Assembly: GCA_017521245.1 (NCBI GenBank)
Contig: JAFXDI010000048.1
Span: forward strand, 45,234 to 109,233
Length of the DNA: 64,000 nt
Origin: Bacteroidales bacterium
Lineage (GTDB): Bacteria; Bacteroidota; Bacteroidia; Bacteroidales; G3-4614
Direction of reading: 5' to 3'
Positions within the stretch are counted from its first letter, which is position 1, and every line of letters begins with the position of its first letter. Of the stretch, positions 45,752-54,590 are shown one piece after another. The position numbers and the translations under genes were made by a program. Below the pieces are notes generated by a model. The model saw only the letters and a program-made list of their open reading frames with translations. It had not been told where the DNA came from and made no database searches.

Positions 45752-47374
45752 TTATCTGTCAATATCTGGAATTACATAATCTAACGATCCGCCAATTGCT
45801 ATCAAATCGGCTATTTTTGTGCCTCGTGTAATGTGATCTACTGCACCTATTAAGTTTAATCCTTGTGAAACAAACTTCATACGATATGGTGTTTTGTCGC
45901 CTTTACTTTCGATATATACACCAAATGCTCCACGAGCACCTTCTACTCGTTTAAAGAAGTTTCCTTCGGGTAATTTTATGATAGGTTTAGTTTTTGCTGC
46001 GTAATCGCCTTCTGGAATGTTGTCAATTAGTTGCTCAATTATGTGCATTGATTGCTCTATCTCTTTTAATCTTATCATATAACGAGCGTATGTATCTCCT
46101 TCGGGAAGGACTACTTGTTCAAAATCTACTTTGTCATATACTCCATAGGGTTCTAATTTACGAACGTCATTTGCCCATCCTGATGCCCTTCCTGTTGGTC
46201 CGAAGATTCCGTATTTGATTGCGTCTTCTTTTGATAATACTCCTACTCCAACCATACGGTTCTTTGCAATTACATTACCTGAGAATAGCGCATGATACTC
46301 TTCTAATCCTTTAGGCATATATTTGATGAAGTTCTTAACTTTTGTAACAAAATCGGGATGTATGTCTGCCATAACTCCTCCAATTTTGTTATAGTTCATA
46401 ATCAAACGTCCACCACACGTATCATCAAATATATCAAGCACTTTATCTCTATCGCGGAATCCATATATGAAAGCTGTGATAGATCCTAAGTCCATACATA
46501 GTGTTGAGTATAAAAGAAGGTGTGAACCAATTCTTGACAACTCATCCATTATTGTACGAATATATTTTGCTCTTTCTGGAACCTCAATACCCATCGCCTC
46601 TTCGATACACATACATAGTGCGTGACGATTTTGATGTGCCGACAGATAATCTAAACGATCGGTAAAGTGAAGTGTTTGTGGGTAGGTTAATCCCTCTGCC
46701 AATTTTTCTATTCCTCGGTGAATATATCCGCATACGGGATCAATTTTCTTTATAGTTTCGCCCTCTATTGCTGTTCTAAAACGCATAACACCATGTGTTG
46801 CCGGGTGTTGAGGACCTATATTTACGACATAATCTTCGGGTGAGAATATTACTCTCTCTTCCTCTTTTATTGTACCATCTTCTTGCTCTTGAAGCGAGAT
46901 TGTTGTATCGGCATTATACTCGTTTGTTTCGGGTACGGGGTTTGCTTCGGGCGAAGCGTCATAATCTTTTCTTAATGGATAGCCTTTCCAATCCTCGCGC
47001 AAGAAAATTCTACGCATATCAGGGTGTCCTATGAAACGTATTCCAAAGAAATCATAAACCTCGCGTTCGTTCAAATCTGCAGATTGCCAAACGTTTGCTA
47101 CACTATATAGTGTTGGATTCTCTTTATCTGTTGTAGATGTTTTTAGGACTACTCGCTCGTTTGTCTTTGTTGAATCTACTATATAGACTACTCCTAAAGA
47201 CTCGCCCCAATCGTTTCCGATTAAAGCCACTAACGAGTCGAATGACTCTTTTTCGCTTAAATAAGTTGCAACTAATGGCATTGCTTTCGATGGGACTACA
47301 ATCATCGAAAGTCCGTTCTCCTCGATTGTTACATCAGGGACTATTGCTTTTATTTTTTCGTATATGCTTGACAT
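45752..47374 (-). CDS. nuoCD: NADH-quinone oxidoreductase fused subunits C and D
   Basis: 540-residue fusion in the peripheral arm of complex I. The NuoC part spans about residues 1-150 (LNEREVYDFFGIRFIGHPDM) and the NuoD part about 180-540 (NIGPQHPATHGVMRF, CGYIHRGIEKLAE), including the quinone-binding region. Fusion of C and D also occurs in E. coli and other Bacteroidota. It lies 5 bases after nuoB and 13 before nuoH. Confidence 0.95.
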   Translation of the reverse strand: MSSIYEKIKAIVPDVTIEENGLSMIVVPSKAMPLVATYLSEKESFDSLVALIGNDWGESLGVVYIVDSTKTNERVVLKTSTTDKENPTLYSVANVWQSADLNEREVYDFFGIRFIGHPDMRRIFLREDWKGYPLRKDYDASPEANPVPETNEYNADTTISLQEQEDGTIKEEERVIFSPEDYVVNIGPQHPATHGVMRFRTAIEGETIKKIDPVCGYIHRGIEKLAEGLTYPQTLHFTDRLDYLSAHQNRHALCMCIEEAMGIEVPERAKYIRTIMDELSRIGSHLLLYSTLCMDLGSITAFIYGFRDRDKVLDIFDDTCGGRLIMNYNKIGGVMADIHPDFVTKVKNFIKYMPKGLEEYHALFSGNVIAKNRMVGVGVLSKEDAIKYGIFGPTGRASGWANDVRKLEPYGVYDKVDFEQVVLPEGDTYARYMIRLKEIEQSMHIIEQLIDNIPEGDYAAKTKPIIKLPEGNFFKRVEGARGAFGVYIESKGDKTPYRMKFVSQGLNLIGAVDHITRGTKIADLIAIGGSLDYVIPDIDR

Positions 47375-47379
47375 AGGTT

Positions 47380-47970
47380 TTATTTATCTTCTTTTTCAGG
47401 GGTTTTCTCTTTTTTATTCGCACCACCAAAGAAACGTTCTACTTTTACTTTTCTTTGTAATTGCATCATTCCGTACAACATTGCCTCAGGACGTGGAGGA
47501 CATCCTGGAACATATACATCTACCGGAATTACCTCATTTACTCCTTTTACTACATGGTATGAATTTTTAAAAGGTCCGCCTGATATTGCACATCCTCCTA
47601 CCGCAATTACATATTTGGGTGAAGCCATTTGATCATATAGACGTTTTAAAACCGGAGCCATTTTGTGAACTATTGTTCCTGCCACCATAATGAAGTCTGC
47701 TTGACGGGGACTGGCACGGGTTACTTCGAACCCAAATCGTGCCATATCATTGGACGCGGCACCTACTGACATAAATTCTATTCCGCAACAACTGGTGGCA
47801 AATGTTAGCGGCCATAGTGAGTTAGAACGTCCCCAATTGATTACATCATCAAGAACTCCAACTATTACGTTTGTTCCTCCTTCGCGCAACTCTTTTACTA
47901 ATTGCTCGATATATTCATTGTCTTTGAAGTTCTCATGCTTCATCGACTTCAAATCTACTTTTACTTCCAT
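47380..47970 (-). CDS. nuoB: NADH-quinone oxidoreductase subunit B
   Basis: Carries the terminal N2 [4Fe-4S] cluster of complex I. The tandem cysteines lie in FATSCCGIEFM and the other ligands in VGGCAISGGPF and VPGCPPRPE. The ATG at 47970 gives 196 residues; a TTG at 47991 would add 7 and deepen the overlap with nuoA, so the ATG is chosen. It overlaps the nuoA stop by 10 bases. Confidence 0.94.
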   Translation of the reverse strand: MEVKVDLKSMKHENFKDNEYIEQLVKELREGGTNVIVGVLDDVINWGRSNSLWPLTFATSCCGIEFMSVGAASNDMARFGFEVTRASPRQADFIMVAGTIVHKMAPVLKRLYDQMASPKYVIAVGGCAISGGPFKNSYHVVKGVNEVIPVDVYVPGCPPRPEAMLYGMMQLQRKVKVERFFGGANKKEKTPEKEDK

Positions 47971-48314
47971 TCTAAAGCTCCTTTCTTCCAAGCGTATGCC
48001 AATCCTAAAATAAGTACTCCGAAAAAGAACGAAACACTTATTAATGCCTCAGGTCCCATATCTCTTACTTTTATTGCCCATGGGAACAAGAAGACAGTCT
48101 CAACATCAAACATTAAAAACAGAATTGCAAACAAATAGTATCCTACTCTAAACTGCATCCACGAACCTCCTCGTGTTGGAATTCCACACTCATAGGGTTC
48201 TCCTTTTTGAGGATTAAATGTGCGAGGAGCCAAAAGTTTTGCTATCGCTAATGCTGCCGCAACCAACGAAACTCCTGTTAGGAATACTACAACTAATAAT
48301 GATAGATTACTCAT
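47961..48314 (-). CDS. nuoA: NADH-quinone oxidoreductase subunit A
   Basis: Small three-helix membrane subunit of complex I, 117 residues. Family motifs are YECGIPTRGGSWMQFRVGYY near residue 41 (conserved Cys loop) and FLMFDVETVFLFPWA near residue 66. It opens the operon, about 118 bases downstream of the predicted transcription start. No nuoE, nuoF or nuoG is present anywhere in the window. Confidence 0.95.
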   Translation of the reverse strand: MSNLSLLVVVFLTGVSLVAAALAIAKLLAPRTFNPQKGEPYECGIPTRGGSWMQFRVGYYLFAILFLMFDVETVFLFPWAIKVRDMGPEALISVSFFFGVLILGLAYAWKKGALEWK

Positions 48315-48439
48315 ATATATGTATTTTTACTTTATATTTTTATCTTTTAATTACAATTTGCTACACTTTAATGCAATTATTTGACTTTTTGGCACTTTTA
48401 ACTTATGAAAAAAGCATAGTTTTTGCCATATATACTTTG

Positions 48440-48471
48440 CAAAAGTAATACAATCTAATTTTAATTACAAA
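48440..48471 (-). promoter_or_regulatory. Promoter of the nuo/atp operon
   Basis: Minus-strand -33 TTTG (48471-48468) and -7 TACTTTTG (48447-48440) are separated by exactly 20 bases. Transcription should start near 48433. This is the only convincing promoter found upstream of the array. Confidence 0.78.
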
Positions 48472-48543
48472 TTTTTAGACTATTCTTTTGGAATAAACTC
48501 TTTATTTTTTGAACTTATTTTTTCTCACCAATAAAGATTTTTT

Positions 48544-48592
48544 AATACAAAAAAAATGAGATATCTGATTTTCATCAACATACCTCATTTTA
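48544..48592 (-). terminator. Terminator of the DUF4199-to-GT2 operon
   Basis: On the minus strand AAAATGAGGTAT pairs with ATATCTCATTTT (one mismatch), followed by eight T. It lies 20 bases after the last gene of that operon and insulates it from the nuo promoter. Confidence 0.82.
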
Positions 48593-48612
48593 TATTTTAT
48601 TCACACATATAT

Positions 48613-49443
48613 TTAATCTTCTTCACTGCTTAATATTTCTCGCTTTTCTATTCCATAGGGGGTCCATGAGTGATTTTTTGTATTTGACTCTTCTAATATT
48701 GATGCTGCAACAAGTGTTGTTTTTAATGGTTCAACTGAAGATATTTTATACAATGTTGCAATTTGTCGTTCCTCTTTTGTAAATATACCTTGCCGCATTA
48801 AACGTAACTCTAAATCAAAATCTGATTCCTCTGTCTTTGCGTCAAATCTTTCGTCAAATCCATTTACTGATAATATATCTTCTTTATAGAGTGAAAAATT
48901 CGCAGATGAGAGTCCCTGCCAAACATCACTAAGCATAAAGTGACGCATAAAGCCATTGGTTATACGAAATAATTCAGTACTATTTTTTACTTTCCCTCTT
49001 ATTGCTTTACCAAGCATATAAGTATGCACTCTCTTTGATGACACCATTTGAAGTGTCACATCTGAGGATAATTCATTGGAGAGTTCTACTGTTTTTGCTG
49101 CAACCACCTTCCCGTATCTTGACAAACGAATATGCTCTTCTATAAATTTATGATGAGGGATTGCCCCCTCCTCTATAAATATAAGGTAGTCTGATTTTGC
49201 CTCTACTATTGCTCTATTGAGCATTGCTTCCCTTTTATAGCTCTCTTCTTCATGAAAAAGATGAGTTATTGAAAGAGTTTGTTCCTCTTCAATTTCTCTC
49301 AAAATTTTAATGACTTGCTCATTGCATCCATCTTGAGCAAATATTACCTCAAAATCTTTTTCTGTTTGCTGTTTTAATGCCTCAACAAGTAGCGGTAATG
49401 TTTTAGCATTGTTTTTTATATATACTATTAGAGATGCCTTCAT
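48613..49443 (-). CDS. Glycosyltransferase, family 2
   Basis: 276-residue GT-A-fold transferase, probably cytoplasmic and acting on an envelope glycan. It opens MKASLIVYIKNNAKTLPLLVEAL with the QDG motif near residue 37 and a C-terminal galactosyltransferase-like block VNGFDERFDAKTEESDFDLE near residue 198. No membrane helix is evident. Acceptor and donor are unknown. Its ATG overlaps the DUF6048 stop by 4 bases, and it ends the operon. Confidence 0.83.
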   Translation of the reverse strand: MKASLIVYIKNNAKTLPLLVEALKQQTEKDFEVIFAQDGCNEQVIKILREIEEEQTLSITHLFHEEESYKREAMLNRAIVEAKSDYLIFIEEGAIPHHKFIEEHIRLSRYGKVVAAKTVELSNELSSDVTLQMVSSKRVHTYMLGKAIRGKVKNSTELFRITNGFMRHFMLSDVWQGLSSANFSLYKEDILSVNGFDERFDAKTEESDFDLELRLMRQGIFTKEERQIATLYKISSVEPLKTTLVAASILEESNTKNHSWTPYGIEKREILSSEED

Positions 49444-50156
49444 TCTTTTATTTTATTTTTCTCTTTAGGCGAGAATCGGTAGTTTATTGTAAAATTAAAA
49501 CCAAGTGGACTATTACTCTTACCAAATCCCGGTATCATCCACTGACGTGCGTCACCTTTTTGTGATGCTGCAAATAGTAGTTTATATCTAACAGACCACC
49601 CCATCATCAACCCTTTATACAGCTTCACTTGCAATCCCAACAATAACTCACCCCAGTGCGCTATTGATGTTGTTTTAGGTATTGAAAGACCTGTTAGAGT
49701 CTCCTCCCAATAGGGTGCCGAGACTTTTATATTTGTAACCTCGTAATTTGCAAATGAGAATCCATATCTTAATCCTACAAATAATAGTCCCGGTATATCT
49801 TTATTATATAGTATATTATAGTTTAGTCCTACTCTATTATAAAATGATGGCGAGACTTTGTATGTATAGTTTGCACCATCAGGGGTTTCATTAGCATACG
49901 ATAATCCAAATTCATATATGGGATAAAATCTATTATAGAAACCTGCATCAATACTCATTTCATAGTTTCCATATTTCTGACCTATCAGATTGGCAACAGG
50001 AGAAAAAATGTCAACGCCTAAAGTTATTCCGTTAAACTTAGGATGGAGATACTTTATTGTATCTCCCTGCTCATTAACTATTACATTTTTCTTTGCTTGA
50101 ACGCCGAATGGTATTATCACAAGCAAAAACAATATTATTTTAATCTTCTGCAACAT
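49440..50156 (-). CDS. DUF6048-type outer membrane beta-barrel protein
   Basis: 238 residues with a signal peptide (IILFLLVIIPFGVQAKK) and alternating aromatic-polar strands (AGFYNRFYPIYEFGLSYANE, FVGLRYGFSFANYEV) typical of a small outer-membrane barrel ending in NFTINYRFSPKE. It resembles the Bacteroidota DUF6048 family, often next to DUF6452 genes as here. Function unknown. It overlaps DUF6452 by 17 bases and the GT2 gene by 4. Confidence 0.72.
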   Translation of the reverse strand: MLQKIKIILFLLVIIPFGVQAKKNVIVNEQGDTIKYLHPKFNGITLGVDIFSPVANLIGQKYGNYEMSIDAGFYNRFYPIYEFGLSYANETPDGANYTYKVSPSFYNRVGLNYNILYNKDIPGLLFVGLRYGFSFANYEVTNIKVSAPYWEETLTGLSIPKTTSIAHWGELLLGLQVKLYKGLMMGWSVRYKLLFAASQKGDARQWMIPGFGKSNSPLGFNFTINYRFSPKEKNKIKE

Positions 50157-50649
50157 AATATATTTTTACTGTTTGTGATTCTAAATTATTCACCTCCGGA
50201 GTTACAAGTTCGGCATACGCTATCGAGTGGGTTGTGTATTTAAACTCTTCTATTTTAAACATATACATTGCCCCACACTCGGGTGTCTCAAATTCGAGTT
50301 TTTTGCTATATGTATATGTTAATGTATCGTATTTAAATTGTAATCCTACGTTTGGATCATCGTAACGAATAACATACTTTACCATATCGTGGGTTATACT
50401 TAATGGTGTATAGAATGAACTTAACCCTGATACATTATTATATAATATAGAGTCTTTTACTTGATCTACGCCATAAATGGTTACAGAGTTTATCTCTGCT
50501 TCAATAGGGGGTGTTCCTAAAGCATATACTCCAACCAATGGCATACCTATACCGCTCTCATTACAATACTTATCGCCACATGAGAAAAAGATAAGTGATA
50601 TAATGAGTACAATTAATATCTTTGGCAGGTATGTTAATCCTCTAACCAT
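50140..50649 (-). CDS. DUF6452-type lipoprotein
   Basis: 169-residue protein with a lipoprotein signal (IVLIISLIFFSC, Cys24) and a beta-rich mature region (CNESGIGMPLVGVYALGT, YCYT-like strands). It matches the DUF6452 pattern of a small envelope lipoprotein with a Cys pair. Function unknown; adjacency to DUF6048 suggests that the two work together at the outer membrane. It overlaps the nitroreductase gene by 16 bases. Confidence 0.7.
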   Translation of the reverse strand: MVRGLTYLPKILIVLIISLIFFSCGDKYCNESGIGMPLVGVYALGTPPIEAEINSVTIYGVDQVKDSILYNNVSGLSSFYTPLSITHDMVKYVIRYDDPNVGLQFKYDTLTYTYSKKLEFETPECGAMYMFKIEEFKYTTHSIAYAELVTPEVNNLESQTVKIYYVAED

Positions 50650-51161
50650 TGAACAATCTCCTCTGTTGTTTTACGTTTTTTTGGACGAACATCGCCATCT
50701 CCCTCAGGATATCCCAGAGGGATTATAGCTATTGGCTCCAAGTTCTCGGGTAATGACAAATCTGTTTTTAGTTTTGATGCATCAAAATTACATACCCAAC
50801 ACGTCCCAAGACCTGCTGATGTTGCACCTAAACATATATGTTCTACCGCTATGGCTATATCAATATCGGTATGATCTTTTCCATCAAATGAACGATGCCA
50901 CGCCTCTTCATGGTTTCCACAAGCTATTATATATAAAGGAGCTGTTGCAAACCACTCTCTATTGTATGACTCTCTTACTATTTGTTTTGACTTCTCTCCT
51001 TTTACTATTATAAATTTCCAAGGCTGGAAATTTACAGCCGATGGAGCTATTCGAGCAGACTCTATTATTTGATTTATAACCTCACAAGAGACCTCTTTAT
51101 TTGTATATTTTCGGATTGAAGAACGTTCTTGGGCTAATTTTATAAACTCTTGAATATTCAT
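50634..51161 (-). CDS. Nitroreductase-family flavoprotein
   Basis: 175-residue cytoplasmic FMN enzyme, probably NAD(P)H-dependent. FMN-binding features are ERSSIRKYTNKEV near residue 11, APSAVNFQPWKFIIVKG near residue 40 and the C-terminal PIAIIPLGYPEGD near residue 145. The substrate is unknown. The in-frame TTG at 51179 is rejected for ATG 51161, which removes an overlap with the upstream gene. Confidence 0.87.
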   Translation of the reverse strand: MNIQEFIKLAQERSSIRKYTNKEVSCEVINQIIESARIAPSAVNFQPWKFIIVKGEKSKQIVRESYNREWFATAPLYIIACGNHEEAWHRSFDGKDHTDIDIAIAVEHICLGATSAGLGTCWVCNFDASKLKTDLSLPENLEPIAIIPLGYPEGDGDVRPKKRKTTEEIVQWLED

Positions 51162-51162
51162 A

Positions 51163-52110
51163 TTAAATCTCTTTTTCAATATTATATCTGTTGCGTTCTT
51201 GTGAATTTCGGGCTATTAACTCTCCTATAAATCCTGCCAAGAAAAGCAGAGTTCCTATAATCATTGCTGTTAATGCCAAATAGAAGTATGGCGACTCGGT
51301 TACCAATCTGTACGAAGAACCTATCCACATTGATATAAGTTTATTTGCTCCTACTACAATTACAGATAGAAATCCTAATATAAACATTAAACTTCCCAAC
51401 AAGCCAAAAAAGTGCATTGGTTTTACTGCAAATTTATTAAAGAACCATAGTGTTAGAAGATCCAAGTAGCCATTAACAAAGCGATCTAAACCAAACTTTG
51501 TTACTCCATATTTTCGTGCTTGATGTTTTACAACCTTCTCTCCTATTTTAGTAAAACCTGCATTCTTTGCCAAATATGGCATATAGCGGTGCATATCACC
51601 ATAAACCTCAATCGACTTAACAACCTCTTTTCGGTATGCTTTCAGTCCACAATTAAAATCATGTAACTTAATTCCTGTGACTTTTCGTGCTGTTGCATTA
51701 AATAGTTTTGTTGGAATTGTTTTCGATTTGGGATCATAGCGTTTTTGTTTCCATCCTGACACCAAATCGTACCCTTCTTCTGTTATCATTCTATACAACT
51801 CAGGTATTTCATCGGGAGAGTCTTGTAAATCGGCATCCATTGTGATTACCACATTGCCTTGAACTTTCTCAAATCCCATATGAAGTGCTGGAGACTTTCC
51901 GTAATTTCTGCGGAATTTTATTCCCTTAACTGCATTATCTTCTTGCGACAACTTTTCTATAACATCCCAAGAGTTGTCTGTACTACCATCACTTACAAAT
52001 ATAATTTCGTATGTAAAATTATTTTCTGCCATTACTCTCTTTATCCAAGAGTGTAATTCGGGAAGCGACTCTGCTTCGTTATATAAGGGTACTACTACCG
52101 AAATATCCAT
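51163..52110 (-). CDS. DPM1/ArnC-like polyprenyl-phosphate glycosyltransferase
   Basis: 315-residue family 2 transferase with a GT-A domain (MDISVVVPLYNEAESLPEL; acidic DxD in MDADLQDSPDE near residue 95) and two C-terminal membrane helices (FGLLGSLMFILGFLSVIVV and LTAMIIGTLLFLAGFIGEL). It probably moves a sugar onto undecaprenyl phosphate for envelope glycan synthesis. The sugar is not known. It lies in an operon between DUF4199 and the nitroreductase gene. Confidence 0.87.
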   Translation of the reverse strand: MDISVVVPLYNEAESLPELHSWIKRVMAENNFTYEIIFVSDGSTDNSWDVIEKLSQEDNAVKGIKFRRNYGKSPALHMGFEKVQGNVVITMDADLQDSPDEIPELYRMITEEGYDLVSGWKQKRYDPKSKTIPTKLFNATARKVTGIKLHDFNCGLKAYRKEVVKSIEVYGDMHRYMPYLAKNAGFTKIGEKVVKHQARKYGVTKFGLDRFVNGYLDLLTLWFFNKFAVKPMHFFGLLGSLMFILGFLSVIVVGANKLISMWIGSSYRLVTESPYFYLALTAMIIGTLLFLAGFIGELIARNSQERNRYNIEKEI

Positions 52111-52131
52111 AATTATATTTATTTATTAAAT

Positions 52132-52662
52132 TTATTTTACTGCTTGTGAACGACGTAATAAAAGTGCAAGTATCAACGAATATATTGATCCTAACATCAA
52201 CATTCCTAATATACCATTATAGACTATTTGTATTGACGACATTATCCCATTTTCTCCAATAAGTGCATCTAAATCGTCAATAGATTGAGCATTGTTAGCA
52301 CTTAGTAACTCTTTTGCAAGGGTTGATATAGACTCTTGCATTGTATAAAGATATTCGGGATTTATATATTGATAATATACATATTCAAATATACCGCTTA
52401 TAAGTGCTGAATAAAAATATAGTGCAATACCAAAGAACCACAACTTACCAAAAATTACAGTACCAGTTTTATCTCTATATGATTTAACTAAAAAATATAC
52501 TACTATTGGCACAGCAACCACTAATGCCATAGATAACATATTTAATATTGAAGATGTTTGAGAGAATGAGGTTAATACAAATTTAATTATTAAAATAAGT
52601 CCGAAGTATAAACCATACTCCATTGCATATTGATTTAATCCTTTTGTTTGGTTTTGTTCCAT
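52132..52662 (-). CDS. DUF4199-domain membrane protein
   Basis: 176 residues with about four membrane helices and a hydrophilic loop near residues 90-130. The opening AMEYGLYFGLILIIKFVLTS and the pattern of helices fit DUF4199, a Bacteroidota family of unknown function. It is the first gene of the operon and lies next to the DPM1-like transferase, as is common in the phylum. Confidence 0.8.
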   Translation of the reverse strand: MEQNQTKGLNQYAMEYGLYFGLILIIKFVLTSFSQTSSILNMLSMALVVAVPIVVYFLVKSYRDKTGTVIFGKLWFFGIALYFYSALISGIFEYVYYQYINPEYLYTMQESISTLAKELLSANNAQSIDDLDALIGENGIMSSIQIVYNGILGMLMLGSIYSLILALLLRRSQAVK

Positions 52663-52705
52663 TTTTTAATAATAGTTCTAATATTTAACCATATTACATA
52701 TCTTG

Positions 52706-52713
52706 CAAAGTTA
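52706..52713 (-). promoter_or_regulatory. -7 box of the DUF4199 operon
   Basis: Minus-strand TAACTTTG, a TAnnTTTG match 44 bases before the ATG. No clear -33 element. Confidence 0.5.
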
Positions 52714-52880
52714 CTATTTTTAGTTTAAAATATTACTATATTATTATCATAAAGAGCAAAAAAGGAGAGATATTTACCAGTTAAATAGCAAACAAAAAAT
52801 ATTAGAGATAAAATATTCAAAATTTATTACCCTATAAATGAGATAGATATAAATTTATTAAATAAAAATTGATTAAAATG

Positions 52881-52911
52881 TTGCGAGATTTAAGAAATTG
52901 TTCTACTTTTG
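52881..52911 (+). promoter_or_regulatory. Promoter of the SRP RNA gene
   Basis: TTG (52881-52883) and TACTTTTG (52904-52911) are 20 bases apart. The RNA begins 6 bases after the -7 box. Confidence 0.7.
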
Positions 52912-52916
52912 CAGTC

Positions 52917-53013
52917 GGGTAAGTCCTCCACGGTCAGCTCCTTGCGAACCCCCCCAGGGCTTGACCGCAGCAAGGGTAGCCGGTTGTAGCGACGCGATGA
53001 AGTTTGCTTACCC
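52917..53013 (+). ncRNA. ffs: Signal recognition particle RNA, small bacterial type
   Basis: About 97 bases whose ends pair (GGGTAAG with CTTACCC). The core keeps the SRP symmetric-loop blocks CAGG and AGCA (in CCCAGGGC and CGCAGCAAGGG). The apical loop, however, reads UUGACC between GC/GC pairs instead of the common GGAA tetraloop. It would join Ffh to target membrane proteins to FtsY. The boundaries are from end pairing and the promoter, so they may shift by one or two bases. Confidence 0.82.
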
Positions 53014-53017
53014 ATTT

Positions 53018-53091
53018 GCCTCTTTAGCTCAGTTGGCCAGAGCACGTGATTTGTAATCTCGGGGTCGTTGGTTCGAATCCGACAAGAGGCT
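53018..53091 (+). tRNA. tRNA-Thr (anticodon TGT), copy 1
   Basis: 74-base cloverleaf: acceptor GCCTCTT with AAGAGGC, D-arm GCTC...GAGC, anticodon loop TTTGTAA, T-arm GTTGGTTCGAATCCGAC. The anticodon stem has one U-U mismatch. CCA is not encoded. It starts 5 bases after the SRP RNA. Confidence 0.95.
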
Positions 53092-53129
53092 CAAAAAAGG
53101 CGCAATAACGATTGCCCCAATAAACAACA

Positions 53130-53150
53130 AACTCTACAAGAGTTTTTTAA
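53130..53150 (+). terminator. Small terminator between the tRNA-Thr copies
   Basis: AACTCT-ACA-AGAGTT hairpin followed by a T-run. The stem is short. Confidence 0.5.
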
Positions 53151-53164
53151 TTTGAAATATTTTT

Positions 53165-53238
53165 GCCTCTTTAGCTCAGTTGGCCAGAGCACGTGATTTG
53201 TAATCTCGGGGTCGTTGGTTCGAATCCGACAAGAGGCT
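53165..53238 (+). tRNA. tRNA-Thr (anticodon TGT), copy 2
   Basis: Identical in all 74 bases to the copy 147 bases upstream, including three bases after the discriminator, so a recent tandem duplication or gene conversion is likely. CCA is not encoded. Confidence 0.95.
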
Positions 53239-53250
53239 CAAAAGTTTCAG

Positions 53251-53286
53251 AAGAGAAGATAAAGCAATTTATCTTCTCTTTTTTTT
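53251..53286 (+). terminator. Terminator after tRNA-Thr copy 2
   Basis: Perfect 13-bp stem AAGAGAAGATAAA with loop GCAA and a run of T. It can also act for umuC on the other strand. Confidence 0.85.
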
Positions 53287-53304
53287 ATTGTAACAATATA
53301 ATTA

Positions 53305-54573
53305 TTATATCTTTACTTCAATTATATCATTTATATTTGTTGTATATTGTTTTGATATATGCTCACTTTTTATATGCCAATTTTTGTTATATCCCTGTAC
53401 AGCTACACGAATGGTATTGTAGCCATTCTTTTTATTAATCTCATCTATGGCTTTTGATAGTGTTTTTTGTTTGGTACGATCAATTTCATCAAACAATGCA
53501 CCTTGTATTGCACTATCGGGAGTAATGTTCCATACTATTACTCCTGCTTTTTTATATAGGTACTCCCCTTTTTGCCACTCACTACGAATTGCCCCGACTG
53601 ATAGTGACACCAACTCTTGCAGATTATTTGTTGGAACTTGAAGTGTTATTGTTTTATGAATGGTATTTTGCAATACATCTGTTCTAAATCGACTTGTATA
53701 AGCAAATATTGTAACTGAGCTACATACTGTATGTTGCTCACGCAATTTGCGAGAACATTGTGCTGCAAAGTTTGCAACTGCCTCCTCTACATCGGCCAGC
53801 TCCTTTAGTCCGCTATCAGGAAAACTTCTACTGGTACATATCGACTTTTTATGTGGCAACTCTTCAACCTCAATACAACTTTCGCCTTGCAACTCTCTCC
53901 AAACTCTTTCGCCTGTTATGGTTAATATGTTACGCACCCAACTTTGTGATTTTGAAACAAGATCCCATGCTGTTTTTACTCCGTAATACTCTAATTTTTT
54001 TGATGCTTTACGTCCTATTCCCCATACATCTGAAACATCAATTAATTTCAGTGCTTTCTGTCGTTTTTCATCAGTATCAATCATACACACCCCATTATAT
54101 GCCTTATATTTTTTAGCAAATTTTGAGGCTACCTTTGCGAGTGTTTTTGTTGATGCTATTCCTAATGATATAGGTATACCCGTTCCTCTGGTTATTTGAC
54201 TTACCATATTCTCTGCATAGTGTTTTAACTCATCCCCTTGCATCATTCCCGAAAAATCAAGAAACGCTTCATCAATAGAGTATATATCTATTTTAGGAGA
54301 GTAGGTTGAAAGTAGCGACATTACTCTGCTACTCATATCGCTATACAGGGTATAGTTACTACTGAATACTGCTACTCCGTTTTTCTCTATCAACTCTTTT
54401 ACTTGATAGAATGGCTGTCCCATTTTTATTCCTAATGCTTTACTCTCATTGCTTCGTGCTATTACACATCCATCGTTGTTTGACAATACTACAACAGGCG
54501 TGGTGCGAAGTTGCGGTTGAAACACCCTCTCACACGAACAAAAAAAGTTATTGCAATCGGCTAAAGCTATCAT
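53305..54573 (-). CDS. umuC: Y-family DNA polymerase, UmuC subunit of Pol V
   Basis: 422-residue translesion polymerase. The catalytic residues appear in MIALADCNNFFCSCERVF (first Asp) and YSIDEAFLDFSG near residue 98. The helix-hairpin-helix VWGIGRKASKKLEYYG is near residue 185. It follows umuD after about 63 bases that contain a dispersed repeat copy. A C-terminal beta-clamp-binding motif was not clearly recognised. Confidence 0.92.
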   Translation of the reverse strand: MIALADCNNFFCSCERVFQPQLRTTPVVVLSNNDGCVIARSNESKALGIKMGQPFYQVKELIEKNGVAVFSSNYTLYSDMSSRVMSLLSTYSPKIDIYSIDEAFLDFSGMMQGDELKHYAENMVSQITRGTGIPISLGIASTKTLAKVASKFAKKYKAYNGVCMIDTDEKRQKALKLIDVSDVWGIGRKASKKLEYYGVKTAWDLVSKSQSWVRNILTITGERVWRELQGESCIEVEELPHKKSICTSRSFPDSGLKELADVEEAVANFAAQCSRKLREQHTVCSSVTIFAYTSRFRTDVLQNTIHKTITLQVPTNNLQELVSLSVGAIRSEWQKGEYLYKKAGVIVWNITPDSAIQGALFDEIDRTKQKTLSKAIDEINKKNGYNTIRVAVQGYNKNWHIKSEHISKQYTTNINDIIEVKI

Positions 54574-54590
54574 TTAGAGTTGTTTGTTTT

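Noticed and set aside
48380..48400. TTTGGCACTTTTAAC as a possible sigma-54 site near nuoA
   Set aside because: It has a GG-like part but no GC at the -12 position and points away from nuoA.
53018..53238. The repeated tRNA-Thr block as the start of a repeat array or CRISPR
   Set aside because: There are only two units, each a full tRNA gene, and no short spaced repeats or cas genes.
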